The notes beneath the pieces are model-generated. The model ran no database searches. It worked only from the letters and a program-made list of their open reading frames with translations, and was not told the DNA's origin. Position numbers and translations under genes: made by a program. Positions 46,055-54,524 of a stretch of 64,000 nucleotides of DNA are shown one piece after another. Position 1 is the first letter of the stretch. The number at the start of each line of letters is the position of its first letter. This DNA is from Bosea sp. PAMC 26642. Its GTDB lineage: Bacteria; Pseudomonadota; Alphaproteobacteria; Rhizobiales; Beijerinckiaceae. The stretch is from assembly GCF_001562255.1 (NCBI RefSeq), contig NZ_CP014301.1, positions 2,232,001-2,296,000 on the forward strand, given 5' to 3'.

Positions 46055-47068
46055 TCAGCCCTCCAGCCGGACGCGCGGATCGATGACGCCGTAGAGCACG
46101 TCGATCATCAGATTCAGCGCGACGTACATCACAGCCATGGTTAGCACGAAGCCCTGGATCGGCGCATAATCGGAGGCGATCAGCGCCTCAACCGCGTAGG
46201 AACCGACGCCGGGCCAGGCGAACACCTTTTCGACCAGCACGTTGGCGCCGAGCAGGAACGAGAACACCATGCCGAGCGTGGTGACGACCGGCAGCATGGC
46301 GTTGCGGAAGGCATAGGTGCCGATCACCTTGCCGTTGGAGAGACCGCTGGCGCGCGCGGTGCGGACGAAATCGGACCCGAGCACGGCCAGCATCGATGCC
46401 CGCGTCATTCGCGTGATCGGCGCAAGCGAGAAGATAGCAAGCGTCAACGCCGGCAGGATCAGCTGCGCGAAGGCAGCGCGAAACGTCTCCAAATCGCGCG
46501 CCAGCAGCGTGTCGACCAGTAAAAGCCCGGTGACGCGCGGCGGCTCCGAGGCGAAGACGTCGAGCCGCCCGAGCGGCGCCGGCGACCAGCCGAGAAGGAA
46601 ATAGAACACATAGACCAGCAGCAGCCCGGTGAAGAACACCGGCAGCGAGACACCCGCCGTCGCCACGACACGGCAGAGATGGTCGATCCACGAGCCCTGC
46701 TTCACCGCCGCCAGCACGCCGAGTGGCAGCGCCACCGCCATGGCCAGGATCAGCCCGGCCAGCGTCAGCTCGGCCGAGGCGGGCAGCCTTGCGGCAAGGT
46801 CCTTGGTCACTGGCTGGCCGGTCGTCAGCGACTGCCCGAGATCGCCTTTCACCAGCGCCGTGACATAGGATACGAACTGCACCGGCAGCGGCTGGTCGAG
46901 CCCGAGCTTGCTGCGAACCTCGATGATCGCCTGCGGCGACGCGGCGGGACCTGCGAAATACGCCGCCGTATCGCCCGGCAGCACCCGCGTCAGCAGGAAG
47001 GTGACGATGATCACGCCGATGACCGACGGGATCGTCGTGAGCAGGCGTTGGCCGATCATACGAAGCAT
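46055..47068 (-). CDS. Oligopeptide-type ABC transporter permease (DppB type)
   Basis: Permease of 337 residues. N-terminal RLLTTIPSVIGVIIVTFLL followed by VLPGDTAAYFAG, then ALVKGDLGQSLTTGQPV, and the coupling helix SDFVRTARASGLSNGKVIGT with NAMLPVVTTLGMV. Typical DppB layout. Directly upstream of the DppC-type gene; a family A repeat separates it from the binding-protein gene. Confidence 0.92.
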   Translation of the reverse strand: MLRMIGQRLLTTIPSVIGVIIVTFLLTRVLPGDTAAYFAGPAASPQAIIEVRSKLGLDQPLPVQFVSYVTALVKGDLGQSLTTGQPVTKDLAARLPASAELTLAGLILAMAVALPLGVLAAVKQGSWIDHLCRVVATAGVSLPVFFTGLLLVYVFYFLLGWSPAPLGRLDVFASEPPRVTGLLLVDTLLARDLETFRAAFAQLILPALTLAIFSLAPITRMTRASMLAVLGSDFVRTARASGLSNGKVIGTYAFRNAMLPVVTTLGMVFSFLLGANVLVEKVFAWPGVGSYAVEALIASDYAPIQGFVLTMAVMYVALNLMIDVLYGVIDPRVRLEG

Positions 47069-47095
47069 GGCGTCATCCCCTCGGTTCCACCCGAC

Positions 47096-47240
47096 GTCAT
47101 TCCGGGGCTTCGCGCAGCGAAGAGCCCGGAACCCATAACTACCGCAGCCTCAGGAGAGATCGACGACATCGGGCGTCCTTGTTTCGACCACCTGTGCTTA
47201 TGGGTTCCGGGCTCGGCCCTGCGGGCCGCCCCGGAATGAC
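47096..47240. repeat. Intergenic palindromic repeat, family A, copy 5
   Basis: Outer arms GTCATTCCGGGGCTTCGC and GGGCCGCCCCGGAATGAC; inner GGAACCCATAAC pairs with CTTATGGGTTCC. It lies between the binding-protein stop and the first permease start and is inside the operon. Confidence 0.88.
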
Positions 47241-47246
47241 GGGGGT

Positions 47247-48839
47247 TCACCCCTTCGTCAGGTAGCGGAAATCGGGCTCGCGGCAGGGCTGGAACTGGTA
47301 GCCGCCGATGGTCTTCTGCAGCGCGACGTCATGGGTCGGCTGGTTGATCGGCACCATCGGCACCTCCTCGTTCACCAGCTTGATGAAGTCGATCACGTTG
47401 GCGTCGTAAGCTGCCTTGTCGGGCGCAAAGCGGGCGGCATCGACGAGCTTGTCCAGCGCCGGGTTCTGGTAGGCGGCGATGTTGAAGATCGAGTTGTTGC
47501 CGTGCATCGTCCAGAACAGGTAGTAATCGGGATAGTCGAGCCACCCGGCGAAGCGATTCAGCACCATCGGATTGGTCTTCTTGGCAATCTCGGTGCGGAA
47601 ATTCGCGCCCGGCACCTTGTTGATCTCGACGGTGATTCCGATCGCAGCCAGCGCTTCCTTCATCAGAACCGCCATCGGCTCGGCGACGGTCGCGTTGCCG
47701 GCGTCGAAATACAGCGTCGTCGAGAACGGGCCGCCGGCAGCATCGACCAGCGCCTTGGCCTTGGCGACATCGGGCGTGTACGGGAAGGGCTGCGGCCAGG
47801 CGACCTTTGGCGTCGTGCCGCCGGCCATGGAAACACCGCGTCCGAACAGCGAGGCCTGCAGGATCTTGTCATAGGGCATCACCCAGGCGACGGCCTGGCG
47901 CAGGCGGACATCCTTGAACGGGCCGACCTGCGTGTTGAGATAGCAGCCCCAGACGCCGTTGGGGATCGGCACGCCGACGACGTTGACCTTGCCGGCATCA
48001 AGCAGGTCCTTGAAGTCCTTCGGCGGCAGCCCGTAGGACACATCCGCGTCGCCGCGCTCCATCAGCGCCCGGCGGGTCGAGGGCGAGGCGATATCGCGCG
48101 CGATGATCCGGCGCAACTGCGGCAGCTTTCCGCACTTCCAGTCGTCGTTGCGCACATAGATCGTCTCGACGCCGGGCTTCCAGCTCTCGACCTTGTAGGC
48201 GCCGGAGCCGGCGATGTTGTTCTTGAGCCACTCCTTGGCCAGCGGATCGCCGCCGCCGTTCTGGATGGCAAGCTCGGAATCGAAGATGAAGGGGATGGTG
48301 ACGGCCAAGTTTGGCAGCGTCATCTTGTCCTTGCGGATGAAGTCGATCCGAAACGTCTTCTCGTCGACGACGACGAACTGCTCGGGCTTCTCCAGGGAGC
48401 CCGCGTTCATCTGCGTCGTGGCGAAGCCGCCGATCGTGCAGGCGCGATCCAGCGACCATTTCACGTCCTTGGCCGTGACCTTGCGGCCCGAATGGAAAGT
48501 CGCGTCGCGCAACTTGAAGGTGCAGCTCATGCCGTCGGAGGCGACCTGCCAGCTCTCGGCCAGTTCGCCCTCGAGCTCGCCCATCGAGACCATGTTGCCG
48601 CCCCCCCCGGGGATCGGCACCGGCTTGAAGCGCAGCAGCCGGTCGTAGCAGTTCAGCGCCACGCCATTGACCGGCTGCGACGAGCCGATGCCCTGCATGT
48701 CCAAGCTGTTGGGGCCGTATTCCTGGACCAGCAGCAGCGTCTCTGCCCGGCTCGGAGCCTGGGCCTGCGCACCGCCGGCGCGCGCGACGAAGGGCAGGCT
48801 AAGGCCTGCGGCGATGGCGGTACGGCGTGTGATGGTCAT
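47247..48839 (-). CDS. ABC transporter substrate-binding protein of the ureide locus
   Basis: Periplasmic binding protein of 530 residues, SBP_bac_5 family, with a twin-arginine-like leader (MTITRRTAIAAGLSLPFVAR, cleavage near AQAQ). Motifs: YDRLLRFKPVPIPGGGG, TFKLRDATFHSGRKVTAKDV and GSGAYKVESWKPGVETIYV. First gene of the operon with two permeases and the fused ATPase. The ATG at 48839 starts the leader; the longer open frame upstream is not credible. Next to hpxZ, the regulator and atzF, its solute may be an amide or ureide rather than a peptide. Confidence 0.92.
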   Translation of the reverse strand: MTITRRTAIAAGLSLPFVARAGGAQAQAPSRAETLLLVQEYGPNSLDMQGIGSSQPVNGVALNCYDRLLRFKPVPIPGGGGNMVSMGELEGELAESWQVASDGMSCTFKLRDATFHSGRKVTAKDVKWSLDRACTIGGFATTQMNAGSLEKPEQFVVVDEKTFRIDFIRKDKMTLPNLAVTIPFIFDSELAIQNGGGDPLAKEWLKNNIAGSGAYKVESWKPGVETIYVRNDDWKCGKLPQLRRIIARDIASPSTRRALMERGDADVSYGLPPKDFKDLLDAGKVNVVGVPIPNGVWGCYLNTQVGPFKDVRLRQAVAWVMPYDKILQASLFGRGVSMAGGTTPKVAWPQPFPYTPDVAKAKALVDAAGGPFSTTLYFDAGNATVAEPMAVLMKEALAAIGITVEINKVPGANFRTEIAKKTNPMVLNRFAGWLDYPDYYLFWTMHGNNSIFNIAAYQNPALDKLVDAARFAPDKAAYDANVIDFIKLVNEEVPMVPINQPTHDVALQKTIGGYQFQPCREPDFRYLTKG

Positions 48840-49139
48840 GAAGCGGTCCCTCGGATGCACGGGCGGGCCGATTTTTGCGGCAGCGTCAGCCACCCATGCA
48901 GGGAGCGTGCCGACCGTGCGAACACGCCATCCTTGCGTCCGGGAGCGCGAAGGCCGGCGGGCCGGACCCTGGAAACGAGGATAGGACGAGCCAGCGCCGG
49001 CCATTGCCACGCCGGCCGCACATCCCTCGAGAATGGCACGAGATCGGTATTCGGACTGAAAATCCGGCCTGAATCGGCCCAGGAACGCCCAACCAGCCAA
49101 AACATCGCCGACATTCGCGGCACTGTGATCACGTCGTTG

Positions 49140-49160
49140 CCTGCAGAAGGATTCTGCAGG
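49140..49160. promoter_or_regulatory. Perfect inverted repeat CCTGCAGAA-GGA-TTCTGCAGG
   Basis: Nine-base arms with no mismatch around GGA, 300 bases upstream of the ABC binding-protein start. No T-tract follows on either strand, so an operator is more likely than a terminator. The binding protein is unknown. Confidence 0.45.
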
Positions 49161-49240
49161 CTAGCTCTTCAGGCGAACCTGCAGCGCGATCCGCCGGCCA
49201 ACGGGAGCAAGCGATAGTGGCATCCCAAAAATCACACTGA

Positions 49241-49257
49241 ATGCAAGATGTATGCAT
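49241..49257. promoter_or_regulatory. ATGCA-N7-TGCAT repeat sharing TGTATGCAT with the atzF operator
   Basis: Inverted repeat ATGCA-AGATGTA-TGCAT. The right half TGTATGCAT is identical to the right half of the repeat at 40017-40035, which would link the second ABC operon to the same GntR regulator. The two repeats differ in spacing, so the match may concern only a half site. Confidence 0.35.
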
Positions 49258-49324
49258 ATGGCCGAAATACGACTAAATTATAGGCATAATCGAGCTGCTT
49301 CTTATGAAAAAGCTTTAGTGATCG

Positions 49325-49345
49325 GAAATGGTGGGCCGGGCCGGA
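49325..49345. repeat. Left direct repeat (candidate att site) of the tRNA-associated island
   Basis: The 21 bases GAAATGGTGGGCCGGGCCGGA are identical and in the same orientation as 54504-54524, which covers the 3' end of the tRNA gene plus four bases beyond. About 30 bases further on, CGGCCCACCC (49374-49383) also matches the other end of the tRNA, so this spot may be an eroded tRNA copy. Confidence 0.7.
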
Positions 49346-49572
49346 ATCAGGATGATGGCGAGCCAACATCGCGCGGCCCACCCAAGGACGCCTGGATCAG
49401 ACGTCAAGCTCTCAGTAACGCCGTCTTCTTTAAGATAATGGCCCGGAGCGAATTTGACGACGTCCGCTCTCAGGCGTCCTGGTGTCGAAGCATCCGACCA
49501 GCGACGTTGCAGGCTTCCGTAGAGAATCGCATTCTAGCAATACGGCTCGGTATTTTTCTCGGATGCCCCAAA

Positions 49573-50954
49573 CTAAAGCAGGCCGCGTTCTCTGACCATA
49601 TTGTAGGTGTCATCCAAGGCGCGGCCCAGCCGCGTGTGGATTTCCTTGATATCCTCTGATGAAATCACAAGCGGCGGGCACAGTACGATCGCATCGCCGA
49701 TGGGGCGCATGATGAGCCCATACTCCTGCGCACGCTCGATGAGATAAGCAGGAACCGCCTCTGATGCCTCGAACGGCACCCGATTTTTTGTGTCGCGCGC
49801 AAGCTCGACTGCAGCAATGAGGCCCGCGCCGCGCACCTCGGCGACCATCGGATGATCGCGCAGCGCATTCAGCCCTTCGAAGAAAAGTGGAGCTTTGGCC
49901 CGAACGACCGAGACGATATCCATCTCCTCGTAGATCTTCAGTGTTTCGAGCGCCACCGCGGCACAAACCGGATGGGCCGAATAGGTGAAGCCATGGCCAA
50001 AGGTTCCGATCTCCGCCGATTTGTCGGCGATCACCTGATAGATGCCATCGGAGATCATGACCGCGGAAATGGGCTGATACCCCGACGATATCGCCTTGGC
50101 CGCGGTCAGGATGTCTGGACGATAGCCCACCGTCTCCGAGCCGAACATGTTGCCCGTCCGGCCAAAGCCGCAGATGACCTCATCTGCTATCGCAAGAATG
50201 TCATGCTTGTGCAGAACGGCCTGGATCTTCTCGAAATAGCCCTGCGGAGGAACTATCACGCCCCCCGCACCCATGATCGGTTCGGCGATGAATGCGCCGA
50301 TCGTGTCGGCGCCCTCTCGGGTGACCAGGTCGTCGAGTTCCTGGGCAAGTCGCGTCGCATATGCCTCCTCGGTTTCGCCGGGGCGGGCGTTCTTGTACGG
50401 AAATGGGCATGATGCATGGATGAAACCGGGAAGCGGAATGCCGAAATTCTTGTGGTTGATGGGCAGCCCGGTCAGGCTCGCGGTCGCAATGGTAACGCCA
50501 TGATACGCATTCTTGCGTGAGATGATCTTGCGCTTATTCGGATAGCCCCGCGCTTCCTGATAGTACCAGACGAGTTTGATCGCGGTGTCGTTTGCTTCCG
50601 ACCCTGAACCGGCGAAGAAAACCTTCGACATCGGCACGGGCGCAAGATCGATCAGCCGCTCAGCCAACTCCGCCACGACGGGTGTGCTGCGGCCGCGGAA
50701 CGTATGATAGTAGGGCAGCAGATCAAGCTGGCGGCGTGCGGCTTCGACAAGGCGCTTTTCCGAAAAGCCGAGCGAAGCGCACCACAGCCCGGACAGTCCC
50801 TCGATATACTCCTTGCCGTTGTCGTCATAGACGCGAACGCCTTCTCCTCTTGCCATGACAAGAGGGCCATCCTGCTCGTGCTTCCGGAATTGGTGTTCGA
50901 GTGCAGGTGATATTTGACGTCCCTGCCTGCAATGGAATTGGGGGCGGCTGGCAT
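49573..50954 (-). pseudogene. Class III (omega) aminotransferase, frameshifted near the N-terminus
   Basis: PLP-dependent aminotransferase of the aspartate/omega-aminotransferase class. The main frame (from about 50885 to 49573) has GSGSEANDTAIKLVWYYQ, the Asp of AIADEVICGFGRTG and the PLP Lys in TAAKAISSGYQPISA. The expected N-terminus MPAAPNSIAGRDVKYHLHSN starts at ATG 50954, six bases after AGGAAG, but in another frame. Adding one T at plus-strand 50888-50889 joins it to FRKHEQDGPLV. Either the gene is broken, or a base is missing in the assembly, or translation starts at ATG 50856 and gives a shortened 427-residue protein. Confidence 0.8.
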
Positions 50955-51531
50955 GAATATCTTCCTGTTCGAGCACCGCGCGACTTTATCCCCGGAGCAT
51001 ATGCGGTCAAGCGCAGTTTCACAAAAAAGGAACACCGTTCTGATTTCACTCCCACTGGAGTCTCATGGCGGGTCGATCTCAAAGGTCGCGCAGGGTCGGT
51101 ATTTCCCGATGGTTCATCGAACGATCAGCGCCGGATCGGTCGATGCGAATTGGCAGGGTATGGAGAGTGGAATGAGTGTGGTCGATCCTGCCGAGGGTGG
51201 GGGAGACCTTCGCGTTTGCGATGGCCGATGTTCGCAACTGCGAGAACAGCTTGACGAGCGCAAACGAAACAGCATAATAGAATGATATTCTGTTATTCGT
51301 CAGAGCGATATCGTTGGCTGAGCATCAACTGCGATCCATCGATTCCGGCAACTATGTTCGATACCCGTGGAAGGCCGAGGTGGAGTTCGAGTGCCGTCTG
51401 GGCGTTGGCCTTCCGATCTCTGCAATCGCGTTCGAATGAGACCGTTCGCCTAAAGGGACAAGGGGACCCCTAGTCCCGTCGGCAACGGGCTCCGGGTCTG
51501 AGTTGTCTGCAATCGCGAGGAGCCGGGGTCG
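50955..51531. other. Gene-poor stretch inside the island
   Basis: About 580 bases between the divergent aminotransferase and deacetylase genes. Codon patterns suggest no complete gene. A short plus-strand frame at about 51317-51440 (ending LGVGLPISAIAFE) looks protein-like but has no recognised family and no clear start; it may be the tail of a lost gene. Promoters of both neighbours should lie here. Confidence 0.5.
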
Positions 51532-52566
51532 ATGCTCTGCGTCTATTCTTCGGATAATCAGCTTCATGACCCCGTCGCCTACATTCGCCGGGGCATACCC
51601 ATCGCAGCCCGAGAATCGCCTCAGCGCGCTGGTGAGCTATTAAAGGCGATCGAAGACGGCCGACACCGGGTTGTGGCTCCGCGAGACTTTGGACGTGCCG
51701 CGTTGCTGGACGTCCATGACGCGCAGTATCTCGACTTTCTCGCCACGGCCTATGACGAATGGCAGGCGCTGTCGGGGCCGAAGGGCCCTGTCGTGGTGGC
51801 ACAGAGCTATGCCATACGGCAGCTGCGGACTTGCCCCACGAGCTTCGAGGGGAAGCTTGGCTATTATCTTCAGGGTAACTCCGTCCCCATTGGCTCCATG
51901 AGCTGGAGATCCATCCTGTCTTCGGCCAATTGCGCGCTGGAGGCCGCTGATGCGGTCTTGTCAGGCGCATGGCAAAGCTACGCGCTTTGCCGCCCTCCGG
52001 GCCATCATGCTTATGCCGATCTGGCGGGAGGCTATTGCTACCTCAACAATGCAGCCCTCGCGGCACAGTATCTCCGCCGTCGTTTCGCGCGCGTCGCGAT
52101 CATCGATGTCGACGTGCACCACGGCAACGGCACCCAGGGCATCTTCTGGCAGCGTGGCGATGTGTTGACCATCTCCCTGCATGCAGACCCCAACAAGGCC
52201 TACCCCTGGCACGCCGGCTATGCCGAGGAGCGGGGCGAAGGAGATGGATCGGGCAAGACGCTCAATATCCCGCTGCCGCTGGGCACAACCGACGAAGACT
52301 ACCTGGAAGCCCTGAGCGCGCTGTCGAAGCCGCTGTGCGACTTCTCGCCCGAGGCTTTGGTCGTGGCGCTCGGACTGGATGCTTTCGAGAAGGATTCGTC
52401 CGACCTGATGCGCATCACGACGCCAGGCTTTGGAGAGATCGGGCGTCGGCTTGGTGCGGTCGGTATCCCGACCGTGATCGTCCAGGAGGGAGGATACGCC
52501 GTGGACGCGCTCCGCAGCAATCTCGCAAGCTTCCTCGCCGGTTTTCTCTCCGCCCGCACCACCTGA
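51532..52566 (+). CDS. Histone-deacetylase-family acetylpolyamine amidohydrolase-like enzyme
   Basis: Zinc deacetylase of 344 residues. Catalytic elements are all present: RPPGHHA (two His), IDVDVHHGNGTQ (Asp and His ligands), GLDAFEKDSSD (Asp ligand) and EGGYAVDA (Tyr). The N-terminal LHDPVAYIRRGIPIAARESPQ and length match the bacterial acetylpolyamine amidohydrolase group, which removes acetyl from N-acetylputrescine-like compounds. GAGGAG precedes the ATG at 51532. With the aminotransferase and binding protein next to it, a polyamine-type catabolic unit is plausible. Confidence 0.9.
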   Translation: MLCVYSSDNQLHDPVAYIRRGIPIAARESPQRAGELLKAIEDGRHRVVAPRDFGRAALLDVHDAQYLDFLATAYDEWQALSGPKGPVVVAQSYAIRQLRTCPTSFEGKLGYYLQGNSVPIGSMSWRSILSSANCALEAADAVLSGAWQSYALCRPPGHHAYADLAGGYCYLNNAALAAQYLRRRFARVAIIDVDVHHGNGTQGIFWQRGDVLTISLHADPNKAYPWHAGYAEERGEGDGSGKTLNIPLPLGTTDEDYLEALSALSKPLCDFSPEALVVALGLDAFEKDSSDLMRITTPGFGEIGRRLGAVGIPTVIVQEGGYAVDALRSNLASFLAGFLSARTT

Positions 52567-52665
52567 CACGTCGTTGGGGGCGAGCAGCAAGCACGCCAGC
52601 CCCCAACATCTCCAAGACTGCAAATTGCCTGCCCTTAATCGAACCGCAGCAAGCGTGGGAGTCAC

Positions 52666-54258
52666 ATGAACATGAGACGCAGGACCTTTCTGTCTGCCAC
52701 CGCTGGCTTCGGAGTAGCTCTGGCAGCGCCCAGGATAGCCCGGGCACAAGGCTCGAGAGTCCTTCGTTTCGTGCCGCAATCAGACTTGAGCGTCCTCGAC
52801 CCCATCTGGACAGGCGGTTACGTGACGCGAAATCACGGGCTTGCCGTTTTCGACACTCTGTATGGTCTCGACGATCAACTTCAGCCACAGCCGCAAATGG
52901 TGGCGGGTCATCGCATCGAGGACGACGGCCGGACCTGGATCTTGCGTCTGCGGGACGGCCTCCAGTTTCATGACGGGACGGCGGTACTGGCACGCGACTG
53001 TGTTGCGAGCATCGTCCGATGGGCCAAGCGCGACAGCTTCGGGCAGACGCTGATGGCGGCAACGGACGAGCTGCGCGCCGACGACGATCGCACGCTGCGC
53101 TTTCGATTGAAGAAGCCTTTTCCGCTGCTCCCGGCCGCTCTCGGCAAAGCAGGGTCCAATATTTGCGCCATCATGCCGGAGCGGTTGGCGCAGACCGATG
53201 CATTCGTTCAAGTGAAGGAGATGATCGGTAGCGGGCCGTTCCGCTTCCTCGCCGATGAGCGTGTGGCCGGCGCCCGCGCCGTCTATGCCCGCTTCGACAA
53301 ATATCTGCCTCGCGAGAGCGGCGTGACATCCTTCACGGCCGGTCCAAAAGTGAGCTATTTCGATCGGATCGAATGGAACGTGCTGCCCGACCCCTCTACG
53401 GCCGCGGCGGCGATGCAGACCGGCGAAATGGACTGGTGGGAGAACCCGTCATTCGACCTGTTGCCGATCATTCGCCGTAAGCCCGGCCTGGTCGTTTCGA
53501 TGCAGGATCCGAGCGGCTATATCGGGACGATGCGCTTCAACCACCTGCAGGCGCCGTTCAACAACCCGGCACTGAGGCGCGCGGTGCTCAAAGCGGTGCG
53601 CCAGAACGAATTCATGCAGGCTGTCGCCGGCGATGAGCCCGGCGCCTGGCGCGATGGCGTCGGCATGTTCTGCCCGGGAGCGCCGATGGCGTCCGATACC
53701 GGACTTTCCGTGATGCAGGGGCCGTTCGATCAGGCTGCGTTGCGCAAGGAGGTTGCCGCCTCGGGCTATAAGGGCGAACGCGTTGTCGTTCTGATTCCGA
53801 GCGATTTTCCGATTCTGAAGGCCATGGGGGAAGTCGGCGCCGATCTGATGAGCCGGATCGGGCTGAATATCGATGCGCAGATAACAGACTGGGGATCGGT
53901 GCTCCAACGCCTCGCCAAGACAGAGTCCGTCGAGCAGGGAGGATGGAGCGCCTATCACACCTACTGGGCCGGACTGGACCATCTCAACCCGGCGGTGAAC
54001 TCGTCGCTGCGGGGAAACGGACGCTCTGCCGGTCGGGGCTGGCCGACTTCGGACGAACTCGAGAGCTTGCGCCATCAATGGCTTGAGGCGTCGTCGCTGT
54101 CCGACCAAAAGCGGCTCGCAGCGGCAATGCAGGAGCGCGCTCTTCAAGACGTACCCTATATTCCGCTCGGACAGTTGCTCGTGCCAGTCGTGCACCGCAA
54201 GGAGTTAACGCACATGCTGAAGGGGTTTTCGTTGTTCTGGAACGTGCGAAAAGAGTAA
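52666..54258 (+). CDS. Orphan SBP_bac_5 ABC substrate-binding protein
   Basis: Periplasmic binding protein of 530 residues with a twin-arginine leader (MNMRRRTFLSATAGFGVALA, cleavage near ARAQ). Family signatures: YGLDDQLQPQPQMVAGHRIE, LRLRDGLQFHDGTAVLARDC, and GSGPFRFLADERVAGARAV. No permease or ATPase lies in the island, so it must share another transporter or be a leftover of a larger unit. Follows the deacetylase by 100 bases and is probably co-transcribed with it. Ends 250 bases before the tRNA 3' end. Confidence 0.92.
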   Translation: MNMRRRTFLSATAGFGVALAAPRIARAQGSRVLRFVPQSDLSVLDPIWTGGYVTRNHGLAVFDTLYGLDDQLQPQPQMVAGHRIEDDGRTWILRLRDGLQFHDGTAVLARDCVASIVRWAKRDSFGQTLMAATDELRADDDRTLRFRLKKPFPLLPAALGKAGSNICAIMPERLAQTDAFVQVKEMIGSGPFRFLADERVAGARAVYARFDKYLPRESGVTSFTAGPKVSYFDRIEWNVLPDPSTAAAAMQTGEMDWWENPSFDLLPIIRRKPGLVVSMQDPSGYIGTMRFNHLQAPFNNPALRRAVLKAVRQNEFMQAVAGDEPGAWRDGVGMFCPGAPMASDTGLSVMQGPFDQAALRKEVAASGYKGERVVVLIPSDFPILKAMGEVGADLMSRIGLNIDAQITDWGSVLQRLAKTESVEQGGWSAYHTYWAGLDHLNPAVNSSLRGNGRSAGRGWPTSDELESLRHQWLEASSLSDQKRLAAAMQERALQDVPYIPLGQLLVPVVHRKELTHMLKGFSLFWNVRKE

Positions 54259-54503
54259 TGCCGTAGCCGACTACGCCGCGAGATCTCCGCGCCTCGCAAT
54301 CTGCTCAGGCAGGTTGCCAGCTGGGCTGTGTCTGGCTCTTTCCGGGAGAGTGCGGAGCTATCTCGCGATCGACGAAGTCGATAATTCTGCGCTGCTCCTG
54401 GCTGAAGGGATCGTTTTCGGCCTCCACGCAGAACCGCCAATGAGTATGCGGTCGTCGTGTATGTCCACCCGCAGAATCCTGTCTGTAGCGCCTTGTTCTG
54501 GAA

Positions 54504-54524
54504 CGAAATGGTGGGCCGGGCCGG
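54504..54524. repeat. Right direct repeat (candidate att site) at the tRNA 3' end
   Basis: Copy of the 21 bases at 49325-49345. It covers the last 17 bases of the tRNA including CCA, plus four bases beyond, the usual position for tyrosine-recombinase integration. Confidence 0.75.

Larger units (their letters stand above)
48840..49324. other. Regulatory region upstream of the second ABC operon
   Basis: About 485 bases without a credible gene. The distal part (49240-49324) is AT-rich: 22 of 60 bases in 49261-49320 are G or C. It contains the inverted repeats at 49140-49160 and 49241-49257. A weak open frame starting at 49252 on the plus strand has no family resemblance and is not annotated. 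Confidence 0.6.

Noticed and set aside
12481-47240. CRISPR array made of the palindromic repeats
   Set aside because: Copies are kilobases apart, differ in length and sit singly between genes; no regular spacers.
49252-49659. Plus-strand open frame of 135 codons across the left att repeat
   Set aside because: It runs through the repeat and into the 3' end of the aminotransferase in antisense, has no ribosome site and no recognisable domain.
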